Origin: Anaspis maculata
Taxonomy: Eukaryota; Arthropoda; Insecta; Coleoptera; Scraptiidae
DNA: 64,000 nt
Assembly (NCBI GenBank): GCA_949128115.1
Contig: OX421968.1
Coordinates: 56,685,423 to 56,749,422 of the forward strand
Reading direction: 5' to 3'
Under the pieces are notes generated by a model. The model was not told the DNA's origin and searched no databases. It was given only the letters and a program-made list of their open reading frames with translations. This document shows, one piece after another, positions 27,901-43,800 of this stretch. A program made the position numbers and the translations under genes. Position 1 is the first letter of the stretch, and each line of letters begins with the position of its first letter.

Positions 27901-30900
27901 TCAGGCTTCTACCCACGTGACTTCAGGCTTCAACCCACGTGACTTTGAAAACGATCGGTCACCACCTTTGAAGTTGGCAGCTACTCTTTCCAAGCGCAAC
28001 ATCTGACGAACGAACACAAATATAGAAAAAAAGACACAATTGGTATCCAAAAAGTTCAGGTTTGAAACCACGTGACTCCAGGCTCCAACCCACGTGACTT
28101 CAGGCTTCAACCCACGTGACTTTGAGAACGATCGGTCACCACTTTCCAAGTTGGCAGCTACTCTTTCCAAACGCAACATCTGACGAACGAACACAAATAT
28201 AGAAGAAAAGACACAATTGTTATCCAAAAAGTTCAGGTTTTAACCCACGTGACTTCAGGCTTCAACCCACGTGACTTCAGGCTTCAACCCACGTGACTTT
28301 GAAAACGATCGGTCACCACTTTTGAAGTTGGCAGCTACTCTTTCCAAACGCAACATCTGACGAACGAACACAAATATAGAAAGAAAGACACAATTGTTAT
28401 CCAAAAAGTTCAGGTTTGAACCCACGTGACTCCAGGCTCCAACCCACGTGACTTCAGGCTTCAACCCACGTGACTTCAGGCGCCAACCCACGTGACTTTG
28501 AGAACGATCGGTTACCACTTTTGAAGTTGGCAGCTACCCTTTAGAAACGCAACATCTGACGAACGAACACAAATATAGAAAAAAAGACACAATTGTTATC
28601 CAAAAAGTTCAAGTTTTAACCCACGTGACTTCAGGCTTCAGCTCACGTGACTTCAGGCTCCAACCCACGTGACTTTGAAAACGATCGGTCACCATTTTTG
28701 AAGTTGGCTGCTACTCTTTCCAAACGCAACATCTGACGAACGAACACAAATATAGAAAAAAAGACACAATTGTTATCCAAAAAGTTCAGGTTCTAACCCA
28801 CGTGACTTCAAGCTTCAACCCACAGGACTTCAGGCTTCAACCCACGTGACTTCAGGCTTCAACCCACGTGACTTTGAAAACGATCGGTCACCATTTTTGA
28901 AGTTGGCTGCTACTCTTTCCAAACGCAACATCTGACGAACGAACACAAATATAGAAAGAAAGACACAATTGTTATCCAAAAAGTTCAGGTTTGAACCCAC
29001 GTGACTCCAGGCTCCAACCCACGTGACTTCAGGCTTCAACCCACGTGACTTCAGGCTTCAACCCACGTGACTTAAGGCTTCAACCCACGTGACTCTCAAA
29101 ACGATCGGTCACCACTTTTGGAGTTGGCAGCTTCTTGTTCCAAACGCAACATCTGACGAACGAACACAAATATCAAAAAGAAAGACACAATTGTTATCCA
29201 AAAAGTTCTGGCTCCAACCCACGTGACTTCAGGCTTCAACCCACGTGACTTCAGGCTCCAACCCACGTGACTTTTGAAACGAACGGTCACGTCTTTTGGA
29301 GTTGTCAGCTACTTGTTCCAAACGCAACATCTGACGAACGAACACAAATATAGAAGAAAAGACACAATTGTTATCCAAAAAGTTTAGGTTTTAACCCACG
29401 TGACTTCAGGCTTCAACCCACGTGACTTCAGGCTCCAACCCACGTGACTTTGGAAACGATCGGTCACCACTTTTGAAGTTGGCAGCTACTCTTTCCAAAC
29501 GCAACATCTGACTAACGAACACAAATATAGAAGAAAAGACGCAATTGTAATCCAAAAAGTTCAGGTTTTAACCCACGTGACTTCAGGCTTCAACCCACGT
29601 GACTTCAGGCTCCAACCCACGTGACTTTTGAAACGATCGGTCACGACTTTTGGAGTTGTCAGCTACTTGTTCCAAACGCAACATCTGACGAACGAACACA
29701 AATATAGAAGAAAAGACACAATTGTTATCCAAAAAGTTGAGGTTTTAACCCACGTGACTCCAGGCTTCAACCCACGAGACTTCAGGCTCCAACCCACGTG
29801 ACTTTGAAAACGATCGGTCACCACTTTTGAAGTTGGCAGCTACTCTTTCCAAACGCAACATCTGACGAACGAACACAAATATAGAAGAAAAGACACAATT
29901 GTTATCTCAAAAGTTCAGGTTTTAACCCACGTGACTCCAGGCTTCAACCCACGTGACTCCAGGCACCAACCCACGTGACTTTGAAAACAAACGGTCACTT
30001 CTTTTGGAGTTGTCAGCTACTTGTTCCAAACGCAACATCTGACGAACGAACACAAATATAGGAGAAAAGACACAATTGTTATCCAAAAAGTTCAGGTTTT
30101 AACCCACGTGACTTCAGGCTTCAACCCACGTGACTTCAGGCTTCAACCCACGTGACTTCAGGCTTCAACCCACGTGACTTTGAAATCGATCGGTCACCAC
30201 TTTTGAAGTTGGCAGCTACTCTTCCCAAACGCAACATCTGACGAACGAACACAAATATAGAAGAAAAGACACAATTGTTATCCAAAAAGTTCAGGCTCCT
30301 ACCCACGTGACTTCAGGCTTCTACCCACGTGACTTCAGGCTTCAACCCACGTGACTTTGAAAACGATCGGTCACCACTTTTGAAGTTGGCAGCTACTCTT
30401 TCCAAACGCAACATCTGACGAACGAACACAAATATCAAAAAAAAAGACACAATTGTTATCCAAAAAGTTCAGGCCCCAACCCACGTGACTTCAGGCTTCA
30501 ACCCACGTGCCTTCAGGCTTCAACCCACGTGACTTTTGAAACGATCGGTCACGACTTTTGGAGTTGGCAGCTTTTTGTTCCAAACGCAACATCTGACGAA
30601 CGAACACAAATATCAAAAAAAAGACACAATTGTTATCCAAAAAGTTCAGGCCCCAACCCACGTGACTCCAGGCTTCAACCCACGTGACTTCAGGCTTCTA
30701 CCCACGTGACTTCAGGCTTCAACCCACGTGACTTTGAAAACGATCGGTCACCACCTTTGAAGTTGGCAGCTACTCTTTCCAAGCGCAACATCTGACGAAC
30801 GAACACAAATATAGAAAAAAAGACACAATTGGTATCCAAAAAGTTCAGGTTTGAAACCACGTGACTCCAGGCTCCAACCCACGTGACTTCAGGCTTCAAC

Positions 30901-33220
30901 CCACGTGACTTTGAGAACGATCGGTCACCACTTTCCAAGTTGGCAGCTACTCTTTCCAAACGCAACATCTGACGAACGAACACAAATATAGAAGAAAAGA
31001 CACAATTGTTATCCAAAAAGTTCAGGTTTTAACCCACGTGACTTCAGGCTTCAACCCACGTGACTTCAGGCTTCAACCCACGTGACTTTGAAAACGATCG
31101 GTCACCACTTTTGAAGTTGGCAGCTACTCTTTCCAAACGCAACATCTGACGAACGAACACAAATATAGAAAGAAAGACACAATTGTTATCCAAAAAGTTC
31201 AGGTTTGAACCCACGTGACTCCAGGCTCCAACCCACGTGACTTCAGGCTTCAACCCACGTGACTTCAGGCGCCAACCCACGTGACTTTGAGAACGATCGG
31301 TTACCACTTTTGAAGTTGGCAGCTACCCTTTAGAAACGCAACATCTGACGAACGAACACAAATATAGAAAAAAAGACACAATTGTTATCCAAAAAGTTCA
31401 AGTTTTAACCCACGTGACTTCAGGCTTCAGCTCACGTGACTTCAGGCTCCAACCCACGTGACTTTGAAAACGATCGGTCACCATTTTTGAAGTTGGCTGC
31501 TACTCTTTCCAAACGCAACATCTGACGAACGAACACAAATATAGAAAAAAAGACACAATTGTTATCCAAAAAGTTCAGGTTCTAACCCACGTGACTTCAA
31601 GCTTCAACCCACAGGACTTCAGGCTTCAACCCACGTGACTTCAGGCTTCAACCCACGTGACTTTGAAAACGATCGGTCACCATTTTTGAAGTTGGCTGCT
31701 ACTCTTTCCAAACGCAACATCTGACGAACGAACACAAATATAGAAAGAAAGACACAATTGTTATCCAAAAAGTTCAGGTTTGAACCCACGTGACTCCAGG
31801 CTCCAACCCACGTGACTTCAGGCTTCAACCCACGTGACTTCAGGCTTCAACCCACGTGACTTAAGGCTTCAACCCACGTGACTCTCAAAACGATCGGTCA
31901 CCACTTTTGGAGTTGGCAGCTTCTTGTTCCAAACGCAACATCTGACGAACGAACACAAATATCAAAAAGAAAGACACAATTGTTATCCAAAAAGTTCTGG
32001 CTCCAACCCACGTGACTTCAGGCTTCAACCCACGTGACTTCAGGCTCCAACCCACGTGACTTTTGAAACGAACGGTCACGTCTTTTGGAGTTGTCAGCTA
32101 CTTGTTCCAAACGCAACATCTGACGAACGAACACAAATATAGAAGAAAAGACACAATTGTTATCCAAAAAGTTTAGGTTTTAACCCACGTGACTTCAGGC
32201 TTCAACCCACGTGACTTCAGGCTCCAACCCACGTGACTTTGAAAACGATCGGTCACCACTTTTGAAGTTGGCAGCTACTCTTTCCAAACGCAACATCTGA
32301 CTAACGAACACAAATATAGAAGAAAAGACGCAATTGTAATCCAAAAAGTTCAGGTTTTAACCCACGTGACTTCAGGCTTCAACCCACGTGACTTCAGGCT
32401 CCAACCCACGTGACTTTTGAAACGATCGGTCACGACTTTTGGAGTTGTCAGCTACTTGTTCCAAACGCAACATCTGACGAACGAACACAAATATAGAAGA
32501 AAAGACACAATTGTTATCCAAAAAGTTGAGGTTTTAACCCACGTGACTCCAGGCTTCAACCCACGAGACTTCAGGCTCCAACCCACGTGACTTTGAAAAC
32601 GATCGGTCACCACTTTTGAAGTTGGCAGCTACTCTTTCCAAACGCAACATCTGACGAACGAACACAAATATAGAAGAAAAGACACAATTGTTATCTCAAA
32701 AGTTCAGGTTTTAACCCACGTGACTCCAGGCTTCAACCCACGTGACTCCAGGCACCAACCCACGTGACTTTGAAAACAAACGGTCACTTCTTTTGGAGTT
32801 GTCAGCTACTTGTTCCAAACGCAACATCTGACGAACGAACACAAATATAGGAGAAAAGACACAATTGTTATCCAAAAAGTTCAGGTTTTAACCCACGTGA
32901 CTTCAGGCTTCAACCCACGTGACTTCAGGCTTCAACCCACGTGACTTCAGGCTTCAACCCACGTGACTTTGAAATCGATCGGTCACCACTTTTGAAGTTG
33001 GCAGCTACTCTTCCCAAACGCAACATCTGACGAACGAACACAAATATAGAAGAAAAGACACAATTGTTATCCAAAAAGTTCAGGTTTCAACCCACGTGAC
33101 TTCAGGCTTCTACCCACGTGACTTCAGGCTTCAACCCACGTGACTTTGAAAACGATCGGTCACCACTTTTGAAGTTGGCAGCTACTCTTTCCAAACGCAA
33201 CATCTGACGAACGAACACAA
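27641..33220 (+). repeat. 2,789-bp tandem duplication
   Basis: Collinear copies at about 27,641-30,429 and 30,430-33,220 with an offset of 2,789 bp. Shared private variants include cacaggacttcagg (28,823 and 31,612), gttctggctcc (29,206 and 31,995) and cacttcttttgg (29,996 and 32,785). The junction near 30,430 joins an aaatata-type left half to the caaatatc oligo-A type-C sequence. Confidence 0.75.
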
Positions 33221-36002
33221 ATATAGAAAAAAAGACACAATTGGTATCCAAAAAGTTCAGGTTTGAACCCACGTGACTCCAGGCTCCAACCCACGTGACT
33301 TCAGGCTTCAACCCACGTGACTTCAGGCTCCAACCCACGTGACTTTTGAAACGATCGGTTACGACTTTTGGAGTTGTCAGCTACTTGTTCCAAACGCAAC
33401 ATCTGACGAACGAACACAAATATAGAAGAAAAGACACAATTGTTATCCAAAAAGTTGAGGTTTTAACCCACGTGACTTCAGGCTTCAACCCACGTGCCTT
33501 CAGGCTTCAACCCACGTGACTTTGAAAACGAACGGTCACGACTTTTGGAGTTGTCAGCTACTTGTTCCAAACGCAACATCTGACGAACGAACACAAATAT
33601 AGAAGAAAAGACACAATTGTTATCTCAAAAGTTTAGGTTTTAATCCACGTGACTTCAGGCTTCAACCCACGTGACTTCAGGCACCAACCCACGTGACTTT
33701 GAAAATGAACGGTCACGACTTTTGGAGTTGTCAGCTACTTGTTCCAAACGCAACATCTGACGAACGAACACAAATATAGAAGAAAAGACACAATTGTTAT
33801 CCAAAAAGTTCAGGTTTTAACCCACGTGACTTCAGGCTTCAACTCACGTGACTTCAGGCTTCAACCCACGTGACTTCAGGCTTCAACCCACGTGACTCTG
33901 AAAACGATCGGTCACCACTTTTGAAGTTGGCAGCTACTCTTTCCAAACGCAACATCTGACGAACGAACACAAATATAGAAGAAAAGACACAATTGTTATC
34001 CAAAAAGTTCAGGTTTAAACCCACGTGACTTCAGGCTTCTACCCACGTGACTTCAGGCTTCAACCCACGTGACTTTGAAAACGATCGGTCACCACCTTTG
34101 AAGTTGGCAGCTACTCTTTCCAAACGCAACATCTGACGAACGAACACAAATATAGAAAAAAAGACACAATTGGTATCCAAAAAGTCCAGGTTTGAACCCA
34201 CGTGACTCCAGGCTCCAACCCACGTGACTTCAGGCTTCAACCCACGTGACTGAGAACGATCGGTCACCACTTTTGAAGTTGGCAGCTACTCTTTCCAAAC
34301 GCAACATCTGACGAACGAACACAAATATAGACGAAAAGACACAATTGTTATCCAAAAAGTTCAGGTTTTAACCCACGTGACTTCAGGCTTCAAACCACGT
34401 GACCTCAGGCTTCAACCCACGTGACTTTGAAAACGATCGGTCACCACTTTTGAAGTTGGCAGCTACTCTTTCCAAACGCAACATCTGACGAACGAACACA
34501 AATATAGAAAAAAAGACACAATTGTTATCCAAAAAGTTTAAGTTTTAACCCACGTGACTTCAGGCTTCAACCCACGAGACTTCAGGCTTCAACCCACGTG
34601 ACTTTCAAAACGATCGGTCACCACTTTTGGAGTTGGCAGCTTTTGGTTCCAAACGCAACATCTGACGAACGAACACAAATATAAAAAAAAAAGACACAAT
34701 TGTTATCCAAAAAGTTCAGGCTCCTACCCACGTGACTTCAGGCTTCAACCCACGTGACTCCAGGCTCCAACCCACGTGACTTTGAAAACGATCGGTCACC
34801 ACTTTTGAAGTTGGCTGCTACTCTTTCCAAACGCAACATCTGACGAACGAACACAAATATAGAAAAAAAGACACAATTGTTATCCAAAAAGTTCAAGTTT
34901 TAACCCACGTGACTTCAGGCTTCAACCCACGTGACTTAAGGCTTCAACCCACGTGACTTTCAAAACGATCGGTCACCACTTTTGGAGTTGGCAGCTTTTT
35001 CTTCCAAACGCAACATCTGACGAACGAACACAAATATCAAAAAAAAGACACAATTGTTATCCAAAAAGTTCAGGCCCCAACCCACGTGACTTCAGGCTTC
35101 AGCCCACGTGACTTCAGGCTCCAACCCACGTGACTTTGGAAACGATCGGTCACCACTTTTGAAGTTGGCAGCTTTTTGTTCCAAACGCAACATCTGACGA
35201 ACGAACACAAATATCAAAAAAAAAAGACACAATTGTTATCCAAAAAGTTCAGGCCCCAACCCACGTGACTTCAGGCTTCAGCCCACGTGACCTCAGGCTC
35301 CAACCCACGTGACTTTTGAAACGATCGGACACGACTTTTGGAGTTGGCAGCTTCTTGTTCCAAACGCAACATCTGACGAACGAACACAAATATCGAAAAA
35401 AAAAGACACAATTGTTATCCAAAAAGTTCAGGCCCCAACCCACGTGACTTCAGGCTTCAACCCACGTGCCTTCAGGCTTCAACCCACGTGACTTTTGAAA
35501 CGATCGGTCACGACTTTTGGAGTTGGCAGCTTTTTGTTCCAAACGCAACATCTGACGAACGAACACAAATATCAAAAAAAAGACACAATTGTTATCCAAA
35601 AAGTTCAGGCCCCAACCCACGTGACTCCAGGCTCCAACCCACGTGACTTTAGGCTTCTACCCACGTGACTTCAGGCTTCAACCCACGTGACTTTGAAAAC
35701 GATCGGTCACCACCTTTGAAGTTGGCAGCTACTCTTTCCAAGCGCAACATCTGACGAACGAACACAAATATAGAAAACAAGACACAATTGGTATCCAAAA
35801 AGTTCAGGTTTGAAACCACGTGACTCCAGGCTCCAACCCACGTGACTTCAGGCTTCAACCCACGTGACTTTGAGAACGATCGGTCACCACTTTCCAAGTT
35901 GGCAGCTACTCTTTCCAAACGCAACATCTGACGAACGAACACAAATATAGAAGAAAAGACACAATTGTTATCCAAAAAGTTCAGGTTTTAACCCACGTGA
36001 CT

Positions 36003-39000
36003 TCAGGCTTCAACCCACGTGACTTCAGGCTTCAACCCACGTGACTTTGAAAACGATCGGTCACCACTTTTGAAGTTGGCAGCTACTCTTTCCAAACGCA
36101 ACATCTGACGAACGAACACAAATATAGAAAGAAAGACACAATTGTTATCCAAAAAGTTCAGGTTTGAACCCACGTGACTCCAGGCTCCAACCCACGTGAC
36201 TTCAGGCTTCAACCCACGTGACTTCAGGCGCCAACCCACGTGACTTTGAGAACGATCGGTTACCACTTTTGAAGTTGGCAGCTACCCTTTAGAAACGCAA
36301 CATCTGAGGAACGAACACAAATATAGAAAAAAAGACACAATTGTTATCCAAAAAGTTCAAGTTTTAACCCACGTGACTTCAGGCTTCAGCTCACGTGACT
36401 TCAGGCTCCAACCCACGTGACTTTGAAAACGATCGGTCACCATTTTTGAAGTTGGCTGCTACTCTTTCCAAACGCAACATCTGACGAACGAACACAAATA
36501 TAGAAAAAAAGACACAATTGTTATCCAAAAAGTTCAGGTTCTAACCCACGTGACTTCAAGCTTCAACCCACGTGACTTCAGGCTTCAACCCACGTGACTT
36601 CAGGCTTCAACCCACGTGACTTTGAAATCGATCGGTCACCACTTTTGAAGTTGGCAGCTTTTTGTTCCAAACGCAACATCTGACGAACGAACACAAATAT
36701 CAAAAAAAAGACACAATTGTTATCCAAAAAGTTCAGGCTCCTACCCACGTGACTTCAGGCTTCAACCCACGTGACTCCAGGCTCCAACCCACGTGACTTT
36801 TGAAACGATCGGACACGACTTTTGGAGTTGGCAGCTTCTTGTTCCAAACGCAACATCTGACGAACGAACACAAATATCAAAAAAAAAGACACAATTGTTA
36901 TCCAAAAAGTTCAGGCCCCAACCCACGTGACTTCAGGCTTCAACCCACGTGCCTTCAGGCTTCAACCCACGTGACTTTTGAAACGATCGGTCACGACTTT
37001 TGGAGTTGGCAGCTTTTTGTTCCAAACGCAACATCTGACGAACGAACACAAATATCAAAAAAAAGACACAATTGTTATCCAAAAAGTTCAGGCCCCAACC
37101 CACGTGACTCCAGGCTTCAACCCACGTGACTTCAGGCTTCTACCCACGTGACTTCAGGCTTCAACCCACGTGACTTTGAAAACGATCGGTCACCACCTTT
37201 GAAGTTGGCAGCTACTCTTTCCAAGCGCAACATCTGACGAACGAACACAAATATAGAAAGAAAGACACAATTGTTATCCAAAAAGTTCAGGTTTGAACCC
37301 ACGTGACTCCAGGCTCCAACCCACGTGACTTCAGGCTTCAACCCACGTGACTTCAGGCGCCAACCCACGTGACTTTGAGAACGATCGGTTACCACTTTTG
37401 AAGTTGGCAGCTACCCTTTAGAAACGCAACATCTGAGGAACGAACACAAATATAGAAAAAAAGACACAATTGTTATCCAAAAAGTTCAAGTTTTAACCCA
37501 CGTGACTTCAGGCTTCAGCTCACGTGACTTCAGGCTCCAACCCACGTGACTTTGAAAACGATCGGTCACCATTTTTGAAGTTGGCTGCTACTCTTTCCAA
37601 ACGCAACATCTGACGAACGAACACAAATATAGAAAAAAAGACACAATTGTTATCCAAAAAGTTCAGGTTCTAACCCACGTGACTTCAAGCTTCAACCCAC
37701 GTGACTTCAGGCTTCAACCCACGTGACTTCAGGCTTCAACCCACGTGACTTTGAAATCGATCGGTCACCACTTTTGAAGTTGGCAGCTTTTTGTTCCAAA
37801 CGCAACATCTGACGAACGAACACAAATATCAAAAAAAAGACACAATTGTTATCCAAAAAGTTCAGGCTCCTACCCACGTGACTTCAGGCTTCAACCCACG
37901 TGACTCCAGGCTCCAACCCACGTGACTTTTGAAACGATCGGACACGACTTTTGGAGTTGGCAGCTTCTTGTTCCAAACGCAACATCTGACGAACGAACAC
38001 AAATATCAAAAAAAAAGACACAATTGTTATCCAAAAAGTTCAGGCCCCAACCCACGTGACTTCAGGCTTCAACCCACGTGCCTTCAGGCTTCAACCCACG
38101 TGACTTTTGAAACGATCGGTCACGACTTTTGGAGTTGGCAGCTTTTTGTTCCAAACGCAACATCTGACGAACGAACACAAATATCAAAAAAAAGACACAA
38201 TTGTTATCCAAAAAGTTCAGGCCCCAACCCACGTGACTCCAGGCTTCAACCCACGTGACTTCAGGCTTCTACCCACGTGACTTCAGGCTTCAACCCACGT
38301 GACTTTGAAAACGATCGGTCACCACCTTTGAAGTTGGCAGCTACTCTTTCCAAGCGCAACATCTGACGAACGAACACAAATATAGAAAGAAAGACACAAT
38401 TGTTATCCAAAAAGTTCAGGTTTGAACCCACGTGACTCCAGGCTCCAACCCACGTGACTTCAGGCTTCAACCCACGTGACTTCAGGCGCCAACCCACGTG
38501 ACTTTGAGAACGATCGGTTACCACTTTTGAAGTTGGCAGCTACCCTTTAGAAACGCAACATCTGAGGAACGAACACAAATATAGAAAAAAAGACACAATT
38601 GTTATCCAAAAAGTTCAAGTTTTAACCCACGTGACTTCAGGCTTCAGCTCACGTGACTTCAGGCTCCAACCCACGTGACTTTGAAAACGATCGGTCACCA
38701 TTTTTGAAGTTGGCTGCTACTCTTTCCAAACGCAACATCTGACGAACGAACACAAATATAGAAAAAAAGACACAATTGTTATCCAAAAAGTTCAGGTTCT
38801 AACCCACGTGACTTCAAGCTTCAACCCACGTGACTTCAGGCTTCAACCCACGTGACTTCAGGCTTCAACCCACGTGACTTTGAAATCGATCGGTCACCAC
38901 TTTTGAAGTTGGCAGCTTTTTGTTCCAAACGCAACATCTGACGAACGAACACAAATATCAAAAAAAAGACACAATTGTTATCCAAAAAGTTCAGGCTCCT

Positions 39001-39389
39001 ACCCACGTGACTTCAGGCTTCAACCCACGTGACTCCAGGCTCCAACCCACGTGACTTTTGAAACGATCGGACACGACTTTTGGAGTTGGCAGCTTCTTGT
39101 TCCAAACGCAACATCTGACGAACGAACACAAATATCAAAAAAAAAGACACAATTGTTATCCAAAAAGTTCAGGCCCCAACCCACGTGACTTCAGGCTTCA
39201 ACCCACGTGCCTTCAGGCTTCAACCCACGTGACTTTTGAAACGATCGGTCACGACTTTTGGAGTTGGCAGCTTTTTGTTCCAAACGCAACATCTGACGAA
39301 CGAACACAAATATCAAAAAAAAGACACAATTGTTATCCAAAAAGTTCAGGCCCCAACCCACGTGACTCCAGGCTTCAACCCACGTGACT
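36003..39389 (+). repeat. 1,129-bp 6-monomer HOR, three copies
   Basis: Exactly three 1,129-bp units (36,003; 37,132; 38,261; total 3,387 bp), flanked by the same sequences as the two-copy tracts at 25,643-27,900 and 47,028-49,285. The units look nearly identical by eye. The extra copy accounts for the jump in superunit offset from 11,025 to 9,896 bp. Confidence 0.87.
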
Positions 39390-42300
39390 TCAGGCTTCTA
39401 CCCACGTGACTTCAGGCTTCAACCCACGTGACTTTGAAAACGATCGGTCACCACCTTTGAAGTTGGCAGCTACTCTTTCCAAGCGCAACATCTGACGAAC
39501 GAACACAAATATAGAAAAAAAGACACAATTGGTATCCAAAAAGTTCAGGTTTGAAACCACGTGACTCCAGGCTCCAACCCACGTGACTTCAGGCTTCAAC
39601 CCACGTGACTTTGAGAACGATCGGTCACCACTTTCCAAGTTGGCAGCTACTCTTTCCAAACGCAACATCTGACGAACGAACACAAATATAGAAGAAAAGA
39701 CACAATTGTTATCCAAAAAGTTCAGGTTTTAACCCACGTGACTTCAGGCTTCAACCCACGTGACTTCAGGCTTCAACCCACGTGACTTTGAAAACGATCG
39801 GTCACCACTTTTGAAGTTGGCAGCTACTCTTTCCAAACGCAACATCTGACGAACGAACACAAATATAGAAAGAAAGACACAATTGTTATCCAAAAAGTTC
39901 AGGTTTGAACCCACGTGACTCCAGGCTCCAACCCACGTGACTTCAGGCTTCAACCCACGTGACTTCAGGCGCCAACCCACGTGACTTTGAGAACGATCGG
40001 TTACCACTTTTGAAGTTGGCAGCTACCCTTTAGAAACGCAACATCTGACGAACGAACACAAATATAGAAAAAAAGACACAATTGTTATCCAAAAAGTTCA
40101 AGTTTTAACCCACGTGACTTCAGGCTTCAGCTCACGTGACTTCAGGCTCCAACCCACGTGACTTTGAAAACGATCGGTCACCATTTTTGAAGTTGGCTGC
40201 TACTCTTTCCAAACGCAACATCTGACGAACGAACACAAATATAGAAAAAAAGACACAATTGTTATCCAAAAAGTTCAGGTTCTAACCCACGTGACTTCAA
40301 GCTTCAACCCACAGGACTTCAGGCTTCAACCCACGTGACTTCAGGCTTCAACCCACGTGACTTTGAAAACGATCGGTCACCATTTTTGAAGTTGGCTGCT
40401 ACTCTTTCCAAACGCAACATCTGACGAACGAACACAAATATAGAAAGAAAGACACAATTGTTATCCAAAAAGTTCAGGTTTGAACCCACGTGACTCCAGG
40501 CTCCAACCCACGTGACTTCAGGCTTCAACCCACGTGACTTCAGGCTTCAACCCACGTGACTTAAGGCTTCAACCCACGTGACTCTCAAAACGATCGGTCA
40601 CCACTTTTGGAGTTGGCAGCTTCTTGTTCCAAACGCAACATCTGACGAACGAACACAAATATCAAAAAGAAAGACACAATTGTTATCCAAAAAGTTCTGG
40701 CTCCAACCCACGTGACTTCAGGCTTCAACCCACGTGACTTCAGGCTCCAACCCACGTGACTTTTGAAACGAACGGTCACGTCTTTTGGAGTTGTCAGCTA
40801 CTTGTTCCAAACGCAACATCTGACGAACGAACACAAATATAGAAGAAAAGACACAATTGTTATCCAAAAAGTTTAGGTTTTAACCCACGTGACTTCAGGC
40901 TTCAACCCACGTGACTTCAGGCTCCAACCCACGTGACTTTGAAAACGATCGGTCACCACTTTTGAAGTTGGCAGCTACTCTTTCCAAACGCAACATCTGA
41001 CTAACGAACACAAATATAGAAGAAAAGACGCAATTGTAATCCAAAAAGTTCAGGTTTTAACCCACGTGACTTCAGGCTTCAACCCACGTAACTTCAGGCT
41101 CCAACCCACGTGACTTTTGAAACGATCGGTCACGACTTTTGGAGTTGTCAGCTACTTGTTCCAAACGCAACATCTGACGAACGAACACAAATATAGAAGA
41201 AAAGACACAATTGTTATCCAAAAAGTTGAGGTTTTAACCCACGTGACTCCAGGCTTCAACCCACGAGACTTCAGGCTCCAACCCACGTGACTTTGAAAAC
41301 GATCGGTCACCACTTTTGAAGTTGGCAGCTACTCTTTCCAAACGCAACATCTGACGAACGAACACAAATATAGAAGAAAAGACACAATTGTTATCTCAAA
41401 AGTTCAGGTTTTAACCCACGTGACTCCAGGCTTCAACCCACGTGACTCCAGGCACCAACCCACGTGACTTTGAAAACAAACGGTCACTTCTTTTGGAGTT
41501 GTCAGCTACTTGTTCCAAACGCAACATCTGACGAACGAACACAAATATAGGAGAAAAGACACAATTGTTATCCAAAAAGTTCAGGTTTTAACCCACGTGA
41601 CTTCAGGCTTCAACCTACGTGACTTCAGGCTTCAACCCACGTGACTTCAGGCTTCAACCCACGTGACTTTGAAATCGATCGGTCACCACTTTTGAAGTTG
41701 GCAGCTACTCTTCCCAAACGCAACATCTGACGAACGAACACAAATATAGAAGAAAAGACACAATTGTTATCCAAAAAGTTCAGGTTTCAACCCACGTGAC
41801 TTCAGGCTTCTACCCACGTGACTTCAGGCTTCAACCCACGTGACTTTGAAAACGATCGGTCACCACTTTTGAAGTTGGCAGCTACTCTTTCCAAACGCAA
41901 CATCTGACGAACGAACACAAATATAGAAAAAAAGACACAATTGGTATCCAAAAAGTTCAGGTTTGAACCCACGTGACTCCAGGCTCCAACCCACGTGACT
42001 TCAGGCTTCAACCCACGTGACTTCAGGCTCCAACCCACGTGACTTTTGAAACGATCGGTTACGACTTTTGGAGTTGTCAGCTACTTGTTCCAAACGCAAC
42101 ATCTGACGAACGAACACAAATATAGAAGAAAAGACACAATTGTTATCCAAAAAGTTGAGGTTTTAACCCACGTGACTTCAGGCTTCAACCCACGTGCCTT
42201 CAGGCTTCAACCCACGAGACTTTGAAAACGAACGGTCACGACTTTTGGAGTTGTCAGCTACTTGTTCCAAACGCAACATCTGACGAACGAACACAAATAT

Positions 42301-43800
42301 AGAAGAAAAGACACAATTGTTATCCAAAAAGTTCAGGTTTCAACCCACGTGACTTCAGGCTCCAACTCACGTGACTTCAGGCTCCAACCCACGTGACTTT
42401 GGAAACGATCGGTCACCACTTTTGAAGTTGGCAGCTACTCTTTCCAAACGCAACATCTGACGAACGAACACAAATATAGAAGAAAAGACACAATTGTTAT
42501 CCAAAAAGTTCAGGTTTTAACCCACGTGACTTTAGGCTCCAACCCACGTGACTTCAGGCTCCAATCCACGTGACTTTGGAAACGATCGGTCACCACTTTT
42601 GAAGTTGGCAGCTACTCTTTCCAAACGCAACATCTGACGAACGAACACAAATATAGAAGAAAAGACACAATTGTTATCTCAAAAGTTCAGGTTTTAATCC
42701 ACGTGACTTCAGGCTTCAACCCACGTGACTTCAGGCACCAACCCACGTGACTTTGAAAATGAACGGTCACGACTTTTGGAGTTGTCAGCTACTTGTTCCA
42801 AACGCAACATCTGACGAACGAACACAAATATAGAAGAAAAGACACAATTGTTATCCAAAAAGTTCAGGTTTCAACCCACGTGACTTCAGGCTTCAACCCA
42901 CGTGACTTCAGGCTTCAACCCACGTGACTTTGAAAACGATCGGTCACCACTTTTGAAGTTGGCAGCTACTCTTTCCAAACGCAACATCTGACGAACGAAC
43001 ACAAATATAGAAGAAAAGACACAATTGTTATCCAAAAAGTTCAGGTTTAAACCCACGTGACTTCAGGCTTCTACCCACGTGACTTCAGGCTTCAACCCAC
43101 GTGACTTTGAAAACGATCGGTCACCACCTTTGAAGTTGGCAGCTACTCTTTCCAAACGCAACATCTGACGAACGAACACAAATATAGAAAAAAAGACACA
43201 ATTGGTATCCAAAAAGTTCAGGTTTGAACCCACGTGACTCCAGGCTCCAACCCACGTGACTTCAGGCTTCAACCTACGTGACTTTGAGAACGATCGGTCA
43301 CCACTTTTGAAGTTGGCAGCTACTCTTTCCAAACGCAACATCTGACGAACGAACACAAATATAGAAGAAAAGACACAATTGTTATCCAAAAAGTTCAGGT
43401 TTTAACCCACGTGACTTCAGGCTTCAACCCTAGTGACCTCAGGCTTCAACCCACGTGACTTTGAAAACGATCGGTCACCACTTTTGAAGTTGGCAGCTAC
43501 TCTTTCCAAACGCAACATCTGACGAACGAACACAAATATAGAAAAGAAGACACAATTGTTATCTAAAAAGTTCAGGCTCCAACCCACGTGACTTCAGGCT
43601 TCAACCCACGTGACTCCAGGCTCCAACCCACGTGACTTTTGGAACGATCGGTCACGACTTTTGGAGTTGGCAGCTTCTTGTTCCAAACGCAACATCTGAC
43701 GAACGAACACAAATATCAAAAAAAAAGACACAATTGTTATCCAAAAAATTCAGGCTCCAACCCACGTGACTCCAGGCTCCAACCCACGTGACTTCAGGCT